Of a stretch of 37,592 bases of DNA, positions 29,408 through 36,913 are shown one piece after another. The DNA comes from Natrinema hispanicum (GTDB taxonomy: Archaea; Halobacteriota; Halobacteria; Halobacteriales; Natrialbaceae). Each line of letters begins with the position of its first letter. Positions within the stretch are counted from its first letter, which is position 1. The DNA is taken from contig NZ_FOIC01000026.1 in NCBI RefSeq assembly GCF_900111485.1, positions 1 to 37,592 of the forward strand, written 5' to 3'. The position numbers and the translations under genes were made by a program. The notes beneath the pieces were generated by a model. It was not told the DNA's origin, did no database searches, and saw only the letters and a program-made list of their open reading frames with translations.

Positions 29408-29645
29408 TGGCCGTCCCATCGGCTGAATTGTCTTCTTCTAGTGCTTCCAAAAGGTCCGATTCAATCTGCTCAAGTTCGTTTTTCGCCTCTTCTCGCTGGT
29501 TTCTCAAGCTACGTTCCCAGCTGTCGCTTCGGTCGATCTCCGGGAGAACCTCCTCAATCTCAAAATCAAGTCTGTCGATTTTGATTTCCAGATGAGTCTT
29601 CTGCTTTTCAAGGAACTCTACCCGGTCGAACTCATCACTCGTCAT
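29388..29645 (-). CDS. coiled-coil protein, 85 aa, in HerA operon
   Basis: Charged helical protein: FDRVEFLEKQKTHLEIKIDR, LDFEIEEVLPEIDRSD, RSLRNQREEAKNELEQIESD. Two helices separated by a short break, with heptad-like leucines. It overlaps the HNH gene (upstream, 11 bases) and the HerA gene (downstream, 20 bases). It is likely to pair with the coiled coil of the HerA-like protein, which is inference. No named family. Confidence 0.75.
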   Translation of the reverse strand: MTSDEFDRVEFLEKQKTHLEIKIDRLDFEIEEVLPEIDRSDSWERSLRNQREEAKNELEQIESDLLEALEEDNSADGTANEYDEY

Positions 29646-30219
29646 CGGCCTTACCCTCGCGGTGCTTGTTTTCTGATTTCATTTTCTGGATCCCGTACTC
29701 TACCAGCTTCTCGGAGGTGACATTGTACCGGCTGAGGATCTCGTATTTCTCCAGATCGCCGTGGCGTTCGAAGTGGTCTCTGACGAGGTTCTCAACTGCC
29801 TCAATCAGCCAGTTGTTGTTCTCCGAAGGCAGTGCGTCGCCCTCGTGAATCGAATCGTGACAGTCCCTGCAGAGGTAGCACCCCTGTTTATTATCGCCGT
29901 ATCTCCAATGGTGGAAGTCCAACTCAGAGTTACTCTTGCCACAGAGTGGGCAGGACTCGGGCTCTTCTATGAAGTCCGAGTCGATCGGCTCTCTGGGCTC
30001 AAGTCCAGCAGCGGAGACAGCTTCGTTCCAGCTACCAAACCTCAGTCTATATGATCGACCATAATATTCTCCGAACTCGTCCATTTGATCTCTCGTTGGA
30101 GGAGTCTTGCGCGTTTTCTCATTCAAGTCTCGAATGGCCTCTAAGAGCTCCTCGTCAGGAATCCGGTTCAAAGCTTCATCACCCTTTGACGATTGTCCGT
30201 ACTCATGCAGACGCACCAC
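29635..30219 (-). CDS. HNH endonuclease with homing-endonuclease-associated repeat, 194 aa
   Basis: Residues about 20-75 (DEELLEAIRDLNEKTRKTPP, then FGEYYGRSYRLRFGSWNEAV) match the HNH-associated DNA-binding repeat: T-P-P/T-x-x-x-M...F-G-S-W-N-x-A-L/V...G. The HNH domain follows at about 88-130: CPLCGKSNSELDFHHWRYGD, then CYLCRDCHDSIHEG, with both zinc pairs, the H-H dyad and the final His. The C-terminal third is helical. It probably nicks or cuts DNA specifically. Its place in the HerA operon suggests a joint nuclease-motor role rather than a selfish homing gene. Confidence 0.88.
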   Translation of the reverse strand: MVRLHEYGQSSKGDEALNRIPDEELLEAIRDLNEKTRKTPPTRDQMDEFGEYYGRSYRLRFGSWNEAVSAAGLEPREPIDSDFIEEPESCPLCGKSNSELDFHHWRYGDNKQGCYLCRDCHDSIHEGDALPSENNNWLIEAVENLVRDHFERHGDLEKYEILSRYNVTSEKLVEYGIQKMKSENKHREGKADDE

Positions 30220-30418
30220 CTACGAAATCCTCAAGATCGGCCTGTTCGATATCTGGTGCGTCGGGACAACGGACACGATGAACGCCGACGACGATCGGCG
30301 ACGTCGTCGTGAACGAGGTCTCGCAGTGCGGACAGGTCCAGGTCTCGGCCTCAAGGTCCAAGGCAGTCACGGCGAATCCACCCAATGTTGGCGAGCTTTT
30401 ACATAGAATAATCGACAA
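30203..30418 (-). CDS. small zinc-binding protein, 71 aa
   Basis: First gene of the HerA/HNH operon. It contains TWTCPHCETSFTTTSPIVVG followed by VHRVRCPDAPDI: CPHC plus a later His and Cys give a probable zinc site. The N-terminal 17 residues may not be translated; a GTG codon inside GFAVTALDL is an alternative start. The stop overlaps the HNH start by 17 bases. It is divergent from the zinc-ribbon gene at 30,429 with only 10 bp between the starts, so the promoters must overlap the genes. Confidence 0.68.
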   Translation of the reverse strand: MSIILCKSSPTLGGFAVTALDLEAETWTCPHCETSFTTTSPIVVGVHRVRCPDAPDIEQADLEDFVGGASA

Positions 30419-30428
30419 ACCTCGACTA

Positions 30429-30611
30429 ATGATTCAGCGTGAAGACTTCGACCCAACCGGCGAATCATGTCCCGACTGCGGATCCCAGCTTCAGAAGGGG
30501 CCAAAAGGCCGGCTATACTGTCTCCAGTGCGGTTCGGCGAAGGTACCTCGCAAAAATGAAGGCCACGAGACCGACTGGGACGGCGAGCTTCCGAACTTCG
30601 GTTGCAAGTAA
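30429..30611 (+). CDS. zinc-ribbon protein, 60 aa
   Basis: MIQREDFDPTGESCPDCGSQ, then LQKGPKGRLYCLQCGSAKVP: CPDCG and CLQCG 16 residues apart make a classical zinc ribbon of the TFIIS/transposase-like type, followed by an acidic tail. A TATA-like TTTACATAGA lies about 30 nt upstream. It stands alone on the plus strand between two minus-strand operons. Probably a nucleic-acid-binding accessory protein. Confidence 0.72.
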   Translation: MIQREDFDPTGESCPDCGSQLQKGPKGRLYCLQCGSAKVPRKNEGHETDWDGELPNFGCK

Positions 30612-30623
30612 TGTCTGAGGGAA

Positions 30624-30905
30624 TCACGCCAGTTCACCTCCTGAGAAGCGCTCAAGGTCGTTCAACTCTCCAGCCACGTCTTCGTTGAGCCGCCACGCTG
30701 TGTCTCGCGTTGTCTGCACAAACGGCTCAATCGCACCTTTATTCTTGAGCCGGCGGACAGTCCCAGAAAGTGAAGCCGATTCTTCGCCGAGCGCTTGAGC
30801 TACTTCTTTGGTTTTGACTGTCGACCGTCTCGGATCCGAAAGGACGTGGGCCATCTCCTCGAGGACTGCCTGTTGCTTATCAGTGAGGTCGATTTCACTC
30901 GACAT
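30624..30905 (-). CDS. winged-helix protein, 93 aa
   Basis: Start at ATG 30,905 (MSSEIDLTDKQQAVLEEMAH) overlaps the upstream stop by 11 bases. The core VKTKEVAQALGEESASLSGT, then VRRLKNKGAIEPFVQTTRDT, forms a MarR-type winged helix (helix, S-x-S-L-S-G-T-V-R-R-L recognition helix, wing ending in T-A-W-R-L). It is last gene of a four-gene minus-strand operon of small DNA-binding or regulatory proteins. Confidence 0.82.
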   Translation of the reverse strand: MSSEIDLTDKQQAVLEEMAHVLSDPRRSTVKTKEVAQALGEESASLSGTVRRLKNKGAIEPFVQTTRDTAWRLNEDVAGELNDLERFSGGELA

Positions 30906-31110
30906 CAGGGGTGTTATCTCCGTTGTCATCACCGTCGTTGTCGATAACCGCTAATACAGCCTCAAGCAGATCCTCTCGAACGGACGCCTCGGCAGTCTTC
31001 CAGTAGTCCGCTAGGTCGCGGAACGTCTCGACCGGGACCTCACAACCAGCTGCGGTTGGGTGGCCACCGCCGCCCAGCTGGTCGCGGGCGAGGAAGCCGT
31101 CACTGATCAT
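30895..31110 (-). CDS. DHHA1-like fragment protein, 71 aa
   Basis: MISDGFLARDQLGGGGHPTA, then AGCEVPVETFRDLADYW. GGGGHPTAAGC is the signature of the DHHA1 substrate-binding domain of DHH phosphoesterases (nanoRNase/pAp phosphatase type). The catalytic DHH domain is missing, yet the frame is translationally coupled on both sides (overlaps of about 11 bases). So it is either a trimmed relic kept in an operon or a stand-alone DHHA1 protein. The C-terminus is acidic. Confidence 0.65.
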   Translation of the reverse strand: MISDGFLARDQLGGGGHPTAAGCEVPVETFRDLADYWKTAEASVREDLLEAVLAVIDNDGDDNGDNTPDVE

Positions 31111-31321
31111 CGTTTACTTCCCGGAGTTGTTCGGTTTCGTTCGTCAGCGCTCGCTCGAGACTCTGCAGGTCGTCGGCAGCCTCGAGAAGCGTTTCGTGCT
31201 TCTCCTGATCGAATGCAGTCGCCGGGACGCCCTGGAGCGCTGCGATCGCGTCGCGAACGCCGGCCAGTGCTTCCTCTCGACACTCGAGGTCGGATAGTGT
31301 CTCTCGATTAGTCTGACCCAT
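31100..31321 (-). CDS. hypothetical helical protein, 73 aa
   Basis: Start ATG 31,321 (MGQTNRETLSDLECREEALA). Nearly all helix: GVRDAIAALQGVPATAFDQE, KHETLLEAADDLQSLERALT. It overlaps the upstream winged-helix gene by 14 bases and the DHHA1-like gene by 11. No family recognised. Its second half resembles the C-terminal helices of the upstream protein (AALKRAQDAI-like), which may hint at an interaction. Confidence 0.7.
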   Translation of the reverse strand: MGQTNRETLSDLECREEALAGVRDAIAALQGVPATAFDQEKHETLLEAADDLQSLERALTNETEQLREVNDDQ

Positions 31322-31715
31322 CTGTGTTATCGTCTGAGATCGCGTCTTGTGCTCGCTTGAGGGCTGTACGTGCCGTGTCTGGATCGCCGCGTTCGAATGC
31401 GGCTTCGATGTTCTCGAGTTCGGCTTGAACACCTTCTAACAGATTCTCGCCGCTCGAAACACCTTCTCGAGGGTCCTCGTTGAGTTCGTACAGGCCCCGA
31501 GCCACTCGCTCGATCCAGCCAGCATCGCGAAGGCTTCGGAGCGAAAACTCAACGTTCCCTTTCTCCATGTTCGTTTCGTCAATGAGGTAGCGTGGGTTCG
31601 CGCGCCCCCACGGTTGACTGTCGCTACGCCCGTCTTTCAGCGCATCAAGAACTTTCTCGTCGTTAGCCGACGGTTCGTAGTTCTCGTTGACCATTTTCTC
31701 AGTCTGTATACTCAT
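31308..31715 (-). CDS. winged-helix regulator, PhiH1-repressor-like, 135 aa
   Basis: Start ATG 31,715 (MSIQTEKMVNENYEPSANDE). The DNA-binding part is KVLDALKDGRSDSQPWGRAN, PRYLIDETNMEKGNVEFSLR, SLRDAGWIERVARGLYELNE. The G-R-A-N-P-x-x-L-I/R-x-x-x-x...V-x-x-x-L-R-x-L-x-x-A-G-W-I-x-R-V-A-R-G-L-Y-E-L pattern is the haloarchaeal PhiH1-repressor-type winged helix. A charged helical tail follows (about 90-135). Head gene of the four-gene operon, likely self-regulating and divergent from 31,894. Confidence 0.82.
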   Translation of the reverse strand: MSIQTEKMVNENYEPSANDEKVLDALKDGRSDSQPWGRANPRYLIDETNMEKGNVEFSLRSLRDAGWIERVARGLYELNEDPREGVSSGENLLEGVQAELENIEAAFERGDPDTARTALKRAQDAISDDNTDGSD

Positions 31716-31893
31716 GGCGCATTTCCAAGTACGCACCCATTTGTAATACTATTTGTGATGCAATTGCTTCTCTACTTTGCAGTACAAAGCTATAAGTGGG
31801 TGGCTGATATACTATGAAGTAGAGCACGGGAGTTCGGCCGCAGAAACTGGCCGATGGGTGCTGTAACACCCTCGACCGTGCCGGAATACGGCA

Positions 31894-31953
31894 ATGAACG
31901 TTGAACCACGAACTGACGAAACGGTTTCGGTTGAATCGGAGGTTGACAACTAA
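31894..31953 (+). CDS. 19-aa leader peptide frame
   Basis: ATG 31,894 opens MNVEPRTDETVSVESEVDN, whose TAA overlaps the ATG of the next gene (TAATG, 31,951-31,955). The acidic composition and exact stop-start overlap match the coupling used throughout this element, so it may be a translated leader controlling the downstream operon. The short length makes chance possible. Confidence 0.4.
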   Translation: MNVEPRTDETVSVESEVDN

Positions 31954-32402
31954 TGGCTCGCATCCAACACATCGCGCCAACGCCGGTCGAGAAGACCGAG
32001 CTTGCGAAGGCCCAGGCCCTTGACTGGGACTTCGGAGAGACCCAGTGGGCCCTACAGGACGCGTTCGAGGATGCCGAGTACCCAGAGGTCGACGGAGACG
32101 ACGAGCGCGTCTACTACACGCTCGCGTACAAGATCGGTCGGAAGCGCAACATCACCGCCCGCGCTGACGTCCTGGCGGTGACTCGTGATCTCGAGTACGC
32201 GATCGAAATGAAGCTGCCAGCGACGATCGACGACGCAACGCTCGACGTCGAACTCGTCAACTACGACGATGGGATCCCGGCCGCGTTCGCTCGGCCAGTC
32301 AAAGAGGAATCGACGGTCCCCGAATACCGCCACGAGCAGTACACGAACGTGCTCGAGCGAGCGCATGATGTCGACGTCGATCTCCGAGGTGAGCAGCAAT
32401 GA
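31953..32402 (+). CDS. hypothetical protein, 149 aa
   Basis: First substantial gene of the plus-strand run to 34,123. Sequence cues: LAKAQALDWDFGETQWALQD, YYTLAYKIGRKRNITARADV, LAVTRDLEYAIEMKLPATID, then an acidic C-terminal part. No family recognised. The very high acidic content and choice of GAC/GAG codons are typical of haloarchaeal core-like genes and differ from the AT-richer operon at 15-17 kb. Stop overlaps the next ATG (ATGA). Confidence 0.78.
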   Translation: MARIQHIAPTPVEKTELAKAQALDWDFGETQWALQDAFEDAEYPEVDGDDERVYYTLAYKIGRKRNITARADVLAVTRDLEYAIEMKLPATIDDATLDVELVNYDDGIPAAFARPVKEESTVPEYRHEQYTNVLERAHDVDVDLRGEQQ

Positions 32403-33001
32403 CGATCGTCCGCGATCACGAACACGTCGCGAAACGCGCCGAAGCCCTCGAGCGTGAAGGTGCGAAGGAGATGCGCCTGCGAGCAGAGGCTCGCGCCGTG
32501 GCCGGCTACGAGCCTGGCGATGTCGAAGAGTCCGACGGCTCAGATATCATTGTCGCTGACGATGGGGCGGCCGTCGCAACCGACGGTGGCGAGTCGGAGA
32601 CCGATCACGCCGAACTCCGCGAGGGCGAGCAGCGCGACAACGACAACACGCACACAGCGGCTATCGCCGACGAGCAGTTCGCGCTAGCTGACGAGGCGGC
32701 CGATCGCCCGCTCCTCGACGTCGGCGACCAGGCAATCCCGACCGACCGAGAAGCGACGGTCACCGTCGTCCGCACGACGGGTAAGACTGCCGGCGAGTAC
32801 GTGATCGACGAGATCGACGAGACAGTCGCGGAGTACAACGATTGCGATCCCGGCGAAGACGTCTACGAAGTCGTGTTCCCCGACCGAACAACAAAAGACA
32901 TCAACAGCCTACAGCGTTACCCCTACCCGCGCTCGAAGCTGCGCCTCGAGACGCCGATACACGACCGCGACGGCAACGGCAACGGAGGTGACGGCCAGTG
33001 A
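32399..33001 (+). CDS. hypothetical protein, 200 aa, disordered centre
   Basis: An N-terminal charged helix (HEHVAKRAEALEREGAKEMR, LRAEARAVAGYEPG) is followed by a long Asp/Glu/Ala/Thr-rich disordered stretch (about 45-110). A small beta-rich domain lies at about 115-185 (EATVTVVRTTGKTAGEYVID; EDVYEVVFPDRTTKDINSLQ) that looks like a compact SH3-like barrel. The C-terminus is Gly/Asn-rich. No known family. It overlaps both neighbours by four bases. Confidence 0.75.
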   Translation: MTIVRDHEHVAKRAEALEREGAKEMRLRAEARAVAGYEPGDVEESDGSDIIVADDGAAVATDGGESETDHAELREGEQRDNDNTHTAAIADEQFALADEAADRPLLDVGDQAIPTDREATVTVVRTTGKTAGEYVIDEIDETVAEYNDCDPGEDVYEVVFPDRTTKDINSLQRYPYPRSKLRLETPIHDRDGNGNGGDGQ

Positions 33002-33420
33002 CACGCCGTCGACTCAGCGAGATCGCACGCGAGCGTGCCGCCGAGTTCGACTCGGGCATCTGCAACAACCGCGTTCACGAGTCGCTCCAGGGTCAGCACG
33101 ATCACGGGCCTGACCTCGAGCGTCATATCAACGTGATCGAGAGCGTCTATGAGCTTGCGTACAGCTACGACGACGAGGATCGCAGTGAGCGCAAGTTCGA
33201 TATCTTCGGCGCTGCGGAGGACATCAACGACCACATCGACGATGTCGTCGACGAGGTCATCGCTGCGACGCTTGCCGATCTCCTCGAGGTCGTCGACGGC
33301 TGGGGTGATGTCTGGGACGACGACGAGATCGCGGCTGCGAAGCACGAGGCCCGCGAGTGGCTGCAGGAACACAGCGAGGCTGCCGAGCGCGCCGGCGTCT
33401 GGGGCGAGGTGACTGCGTAG
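32998..33420 (+). CDS. hypothetical helical protein, 140 aa, GTG start
   Basis: GTG at 32,998 overlaps the previous TGA (GTGA), giving MTRRRLSEIARERAAEFDSG. It is helical throughout: HINVIESVYELAYSYDDEDR, EDINDHIDDVVDEVIAATLA, AKHEAREWLQEHSEAAERAG. No family recognised. The stop at 33,418-33,420 directly abuts the next ATG. The high acidity and helix content suggest a small bundle. Confidence 0.75.
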   Translation: MTRRRLSEIARERAAEFDSGICNNRVHESLQGQHDHGPDLERHINVIESVYELAYSYDDEDRSERKFDIFGAAEDINDHIDDVVDEVIAATLADLLEVVDGWGDVWDDDEIAAAKHEAREWLQEHSEAAERAGVWGEVTA

Positions 33421-33771
33421 ATGGCAGCTGCCGGATCTCACGCCGATATCGAAGTTCTCGAGGAACCTGCGGCGCGGGCCCTAACGACGCCCATGACGGT
33501 CATGGACGATGTGGGGATGGTCCGCGACGCGGACGGGATGTTCGAAGTCACGACTGACTCCGGACGCGAGTACATTGTCGATCTCGAGGCTCCGAGTGGC
33601 GCGCGGTGTCTCTGCCACGACCACAAATACTGCCAGCGCGATTGTAAACACATCTGGCGGTGTCGCTTCGAGACTGGCGAAGAGCCGATCCCAGCGTGGG
33701 TTGATCCTGACGACGTCGACGACCAGCTGGGTGCACACGTCACGGCCGGTGAACCGCGGTGGTCGCAGTGA
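33421..33771 (+). CDS. SWIM zinc-finger protein, 116 aa
   Basis: A beta-rich N-terminal half (MFEVTTDSGREYIVDLEAPS) leads into GARCLCHDHKYCQRDCKHIW, RCRFETGEE. The C-x-C-x(n)-C-x-H arrangement after the Y-x-V-D-L strand is the SWIM zinc finger, found in haloarchaea as small stand-alone proteins and thought to bind DNA or proteins. The ATG follows the previous stop directly. The stop overlaps the next GTG (GTGA). Confidence 0.85.
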   Translation: MAAAGSHADIEVLEEPAARALTTPMTVMDDVGMVRDADGMFEVTTDSGREYIVDLEAPSGARCLCHDHKYCQRDCKHIWRCRFETGEEPIPAWVDPDDVDDQLGAHVTAGEPRWSQ

Positions 33772-33911
33772 GTGAAGAGGTCCTCGACGAGGACTGCGAG
33801 GACTGTGGGACAGCGCTGATCCGCATCTCCGAGGACGACGTTACGAACAGCCACAACTGCCCGGTCGTGACGTGTCCCAGTTGCCTCGAGATCGTCCGGA
33901 GGGAACGATGA
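33768..33911 (+). CDS. zinc-ribbon protein, 47 aa, GTG start
   Basis: GTG 33,768 overlaps the SWIM-gene stop and opens MSEEVLDEDCEDCGTALIRI, then HNCPVVTCPSCLEIVRRER. CEDC and CPSC are about 23 residues apart, giving one zinc ribbon, with an additional Cys between. The stop overlaps the next ATG (ATGA, 33,908-33,911). Coupling on both sides makes it credible in spite of its size. Confidence 0.68.
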   Translation: MSEEVLDEDCEDCGTALIRISEDDVTNSHNCPVVTCPSCLEIVRRER

Positions 33912-34123
33912 GTCAGGACGGGCTCTCGCTGAGTTGGGCGCCACCGAACGCACGGCGTCGTCGGATCACCTTCGAGCCGTGGCCGTCTGAAGGGTGGGAA
34001 CGCATCGAAGAAGAACAGCATGGCGACGAGTGGCAGATCGTTAGCCGAGAGATCGTCACCGACGTCGACCTCGAGGCGCCGGCTGCGATTATGCAGGGGT
34101 CGCAGTCCTGGCTTGGGCCCTGA
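33908..34123 (+). CDS. hypothetical protein, 71 aa
   Basis: MSQDGLSLSWAPPNARRRRI, TFEPWPSEGWERIEEEQHGD, EWQIVSREIVTDVDLEAPAA. Trp/Glu-rich small beta protein. The pattern W-x-R-I-E-E-E-x-x-G-x-x-W looks like a small sheet domain as found in phage-borne proteins, but I know no family. Last gene of the run that starts at 31,894; the upstream ATG at 33,872 would overlap the zinc-ribbon gene. Confidence 0.68.
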   Translation: MSQDGLSLSWAPPNARRRRITFEPWPSEGWERIEEEQHGDEWQIVSREIVTDVDLEAPAAIMQGSQSWLGP

Positions 34124-34184
34124 TCGCGCGGTAGTCGGTCTCGTTTGCTCACCGAAATGGTTCAGTCATCGCCTGCACGGTCAA

Positions 34185-35528
34185 CTAATCGTTGACCTTT
34201 ATTCGATCATCTACTTTCTCGAGCTTGCCAGCCTCAATAGCCACTGTGATCGCAAGCTGTGACTTGTCAGGAGAGACGCCAGCGTTATGAGCAATCTGTC
34301 TGATTGACGAGATTCGTGCGGTTTCTGGTTGCACCCGGTTATCAGTGTTGAAGCCAACGATTCGAACGACTTTATCGATCGTCTCGGCTAGATCCGGATA
34401 TTGAGCCATGATATCTACACCGTCTGCGAAGTCCTCGAGTAGTGACTCAGGAATCAAATATTCTTTAGCAGGTGGCTTTGGTGTGACTTCCGTAGGATCC
34501 TCGTAGAAAATACCAAAGCAACCACTCTGAGGGCCTGATTCACGAGCAACAACTCCATCATCAGCCAGCCACGTCGGGAGATGGACCGTTGCGGATGTGT
34601 GTGGTGTTGGATCTGGATAGTACTGGCTCGCATCATCTGTGAACCGGCGGTGCCATGATGCATTCCACAGCGTTCGCCGAAGATCCTCGATCGAGTCGGC
34701 AGCGTACTTGTCTTTCAGCCGATTGTACTCGAGCTGGGCAACAATCTCCGGAGCGAGTGTGACTTCTATTTCGCCAGGGTCCTCAAGTGTGTCCTGGACG
34801 TCTTGAATAGAGTATTCGGATTCGTACCCGCTCGCATCGGGGAACACATCGTACCAGTCCTGGGACCGCCAGATTCGGTGTGACTGTTCGTCGTACCATG
34901 CGGTTGGTAGACGTGCTGGGACAGTCACATTCGGTGGATACGACGGACCAATCGGCTCTCGCCAGTGTTGTGGTCCATGCTCCCACTTGAGCATCGACGG
35001 TACCGCTTCTGGCCAGACTGTGTTGACCTGGCCGCCGAATAGATCAACGTCTCGACCGTCGTACTGCTCCTCCCACACCCAACAGACGGAGTAGCCGTGC
35101 TTGAGGTAATTCTCCGTCACTGCTTCGATGTCCTTGCCGTCGTTTTTATATTGAACTTCAACGACGATGCCGTTGCCATATGGGTGCTGTGAGTCCTCGA
35201 AACGAGCGTACACATCCGCGATGTTTTCGCCGACTTGCTGCTCGAGTGTCGAGCGCGCGAGGTCAAATTCCCATTGGAGTTTGTGGAGGGCTATTTCTTT
35301 CATTCGTTCGTGCTGTTCAGATTCTCCCCCAGACCCTACGCCACCGTAGCCACACGAGTCGCGCTTGTGCTTGAAATGGCTCGAAACGAACGTGCCGTTT
35401 TTCGTCTCGAAAGAGTCGTACAAAACCATTTCATCACCGCATCCAAGGCAGACAAGTCGGTCTGATTTCTCTGCTTGGCTTGGTCTAGTAATGCGATCGT
35501 CGGATAGTCGTTTTGCAAAAAATGCCAT
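34185..35528 (-). CDS. CoiA-like nuclease-domain protein, 447 aa
   Basis: The N-terminus has a zinc-like segment (LVCLGCGDEMVL, HFKHKRDSCG, about 25-60). Then comes ESEQHERMKEIALHKLQWEF, the typical CoiA helix. The PD-(D/E)xK-like core follows: GENIADVYARFED (D105) and GIVVEVQYKND (E124, Q126, K128), ending YLKHGYSVCWVW. CoiA-family proteins act in DNA uptake in bacteria, and relatives are stand-alone nucleases. The long C-terminal part (about 190-447) is unassigned, ending in a winged-helix-like segment (ISSIRQIAHNAGVSPDKSQL). It could act in defence or DNA processing. Confidence 0.82.
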   Translation of the reverse strand: MAFFAKRLSDDRITRPSQAEKSDRLVCLGCGDEMVLYDSFETKNGTFVSSHFKHKRDSCGYGGVGSGGESEQHERMKEIALHKLQWEFDLARSTLEQQVGENIADVYARFEDSQHPYGNGIVVEVQYKNDGKDIEAVTENYLKHGYSVCWVWEEQYDGRDVDLFGGQVNTVWPEAVPSMLKWEHGPQHWREPIGPSYPPNVTVPARLPTAWYDEQSHRIWRSQDWYDVFPDASGYESEYSIQDVQDTLEDPGEIEVTLAPEIVAQLEYNRLKDKYAADSIEDLRRTLWNASWHRRFTDDASQYYPDPTPHTSATVHLPTWLADDGVVARESGPQSGCFGIFYEDPTEVTPKPPAKEYLIPESLLEDFADGVDIMAQYPDLAETIDKVVRIVGFNTDNRVQPETARISSIRQIAHNAGVSPDKSQLAITVAIEAGKLEKVDDRIKVND

Positions 35529-35639
35529 GTGTAGTTTAGTTGAAGCCGTTTGTTGTCTGATCGTTCTGGATCGTTTTAACGATTTGACAACCGAGGTGAA
35601 AGTAGAGCTATTATCTAACTACCACGCTAGATCAGGTTC

Positions 35640-35760
35640 TGACTATTTGTCACCACTGTCAGTTCAATAGCGATAGCTGGATACACTACGGCAACTTGGC
35701 GTTGCTACTACTTCGCCCGCTGTCTCGAGCAATGACCTTGCGACTATCTCCGATCGTTTA
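35640..35760 (-). ncRNA. possible TnpB guide (omega/re) RNA and right end
   Basis: TnpB nucleases use an RNA transcribed from the 3' end of tnpB into the element's right end. In that place on the minus strand there is a hairpin GCAAC-GCCAA-GTTGC (about 35,690-35,704), followed by a stretch ending near TATTGAACT. The exact right end and guide cannot be fixed by eye, so the interval is approximate. Confidence 0.3.
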
Positions 35761-36913
35761 GAACAATGTCCTCAAGCCGTGTCGCAAGGTTGATCGCTGC
35801 ATTCACGTCAGCGTGTACTTCGTATCCACACCGAAAACACTCGAAATCAGCACCATCCCGATACTCACGGTTCGTCTGACCACACTTTCGGCAGGTAATA
35901 CTCGTGCCTCGTGGATCAATAGTTTCGACTGGTATCCCTTCTGCTGTTGCCTTGTACGCTATTTTCTCTTGAAGTGCGGCGTACGGCCAGTCATGGATTG
36001 GGTCAGCAGCTGTCGTTCGATAGTGAGTTAGATCCTCAAGAGCGATCACTGCCTGATTCTCTTTTGCGAGTTCGGCTATTTCCCGGGATGCAGTATCAAG
36101 CACTTGCTCAGTATAGCGCTCATGCTCATTCCTACACTTGCGGACGCCTCTGAGATCACCTCGTTCCATCAGATGACTCCGCTTCTTTTTCAGTCGCTCC
36201 CGATAGTGACGGAATTCCTTCCCTGATTCGAGTTGGATATCCGCGATCTCACCGCTGTCGATGAGAGCAACCGCATAGATCACGTTCTCTCCGAGATCTA
36301 CCCCCAGCGTGCTATCTGCTGTATTTGGCTCTATCACCTCTACATCCCATTTGATAACAAGGTGTGCCTGGAGGCTACCATCATCAGCTAGGTGAAGCTC
36401 ACAACTACCGGTTGTTGCGTCGTCACTGCTATCGCACACTCGCTTGAGAAAGTCTCTCGAATATGGACTGTCGTTGATACCGAACCAGATCCCGTTATGA
36501 GGAATAAAACGGGCTTTGAGTCCGTACTTCCCATTGTTCTGTTCAATATCAAAGTCCTGGTGTGAGAGGAGGAGATACGTTCCATTTCCGAACTTCGGTC
36601 GCTTGCCCTGTTTCCCACGACTTTGCCACGACGAAAACGCCTCTGCAACATGCTGGGCTGCTTCTCGAGCAGTTGTTGCTTTAACCAGCCGATCATCGAA
36701 CTCCCGAGTCACCATCCGATAGAGTGTGTTATTCTGCGGCTGCCAGTCTGACTCTGGAACGGTGACAATCAGATCGGCCATGTATGAGGCCATCGACTGG
36801 AATTCTTTGATCCCTTTTTGAACCTGTGCGATCTTACTAGCGCTGGTCTCAAGCTCCAGTACAACTGTCCGTATGACTGTCTCTGTTGTCGTTGATTGGT
36901 CAGGCTGGTCCAT
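35744..36913 (-). CDS. tnpB: TnpB, RNA-guided nuclease of an IS200/IS605 (IS1341-type) element, 389 aa
   Basis: A RuvC-like nuclease with all catalytic residues: D206 in TLGVDLGENV, E293 in VIALEDLTHY and D369 in VHADVNAAINLATRL. The zinc finger is CRKC (341-344) and CFRC (359-362) between E293 and D369. The N-terminal REC/wedge region covers about 10-195. TnpB cuts DNA guided by an RNA from its own 3' end, promoting retention of the element. There is no tnpA beside it, so it is an IS1341-type unit moved in trans. Intact length and motifs indicate activity is possible. Confidence 0.93.
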   Translation of the reverse strand: MDQPDQSTTTETVIRTVVLELETSASKIAQVQKGIKEFQSMASYMADLIVTVPESDWQPQNNTLYRMVTREFDDRLVKATTAREAAQHVAEAFSSWQSRGKQGKRPKFGNGTYLLLSHQDFDIEQNNGKYGLKARFIPHNGIWFGINDSPYSRDFLKRVCDSSDDATTGSCELHLADDGSLQAHLVIKWDVEVIEPNTADSTLGVDLGENVIYAVALIDSGEIADIQLESGKEFRHYRERLKKKRSHLMERGDLRGVRKCRNEHERYTEQVLDTASREIAELAKENQAVIALEDLTHYRTTAADPIHDWPYAALQEKIAYKATAEGIPVETIDPRGTSITCRKCGQTNREYRDGADFECFRCGYEVHADVNAAINLATRLEDIVLNDRR

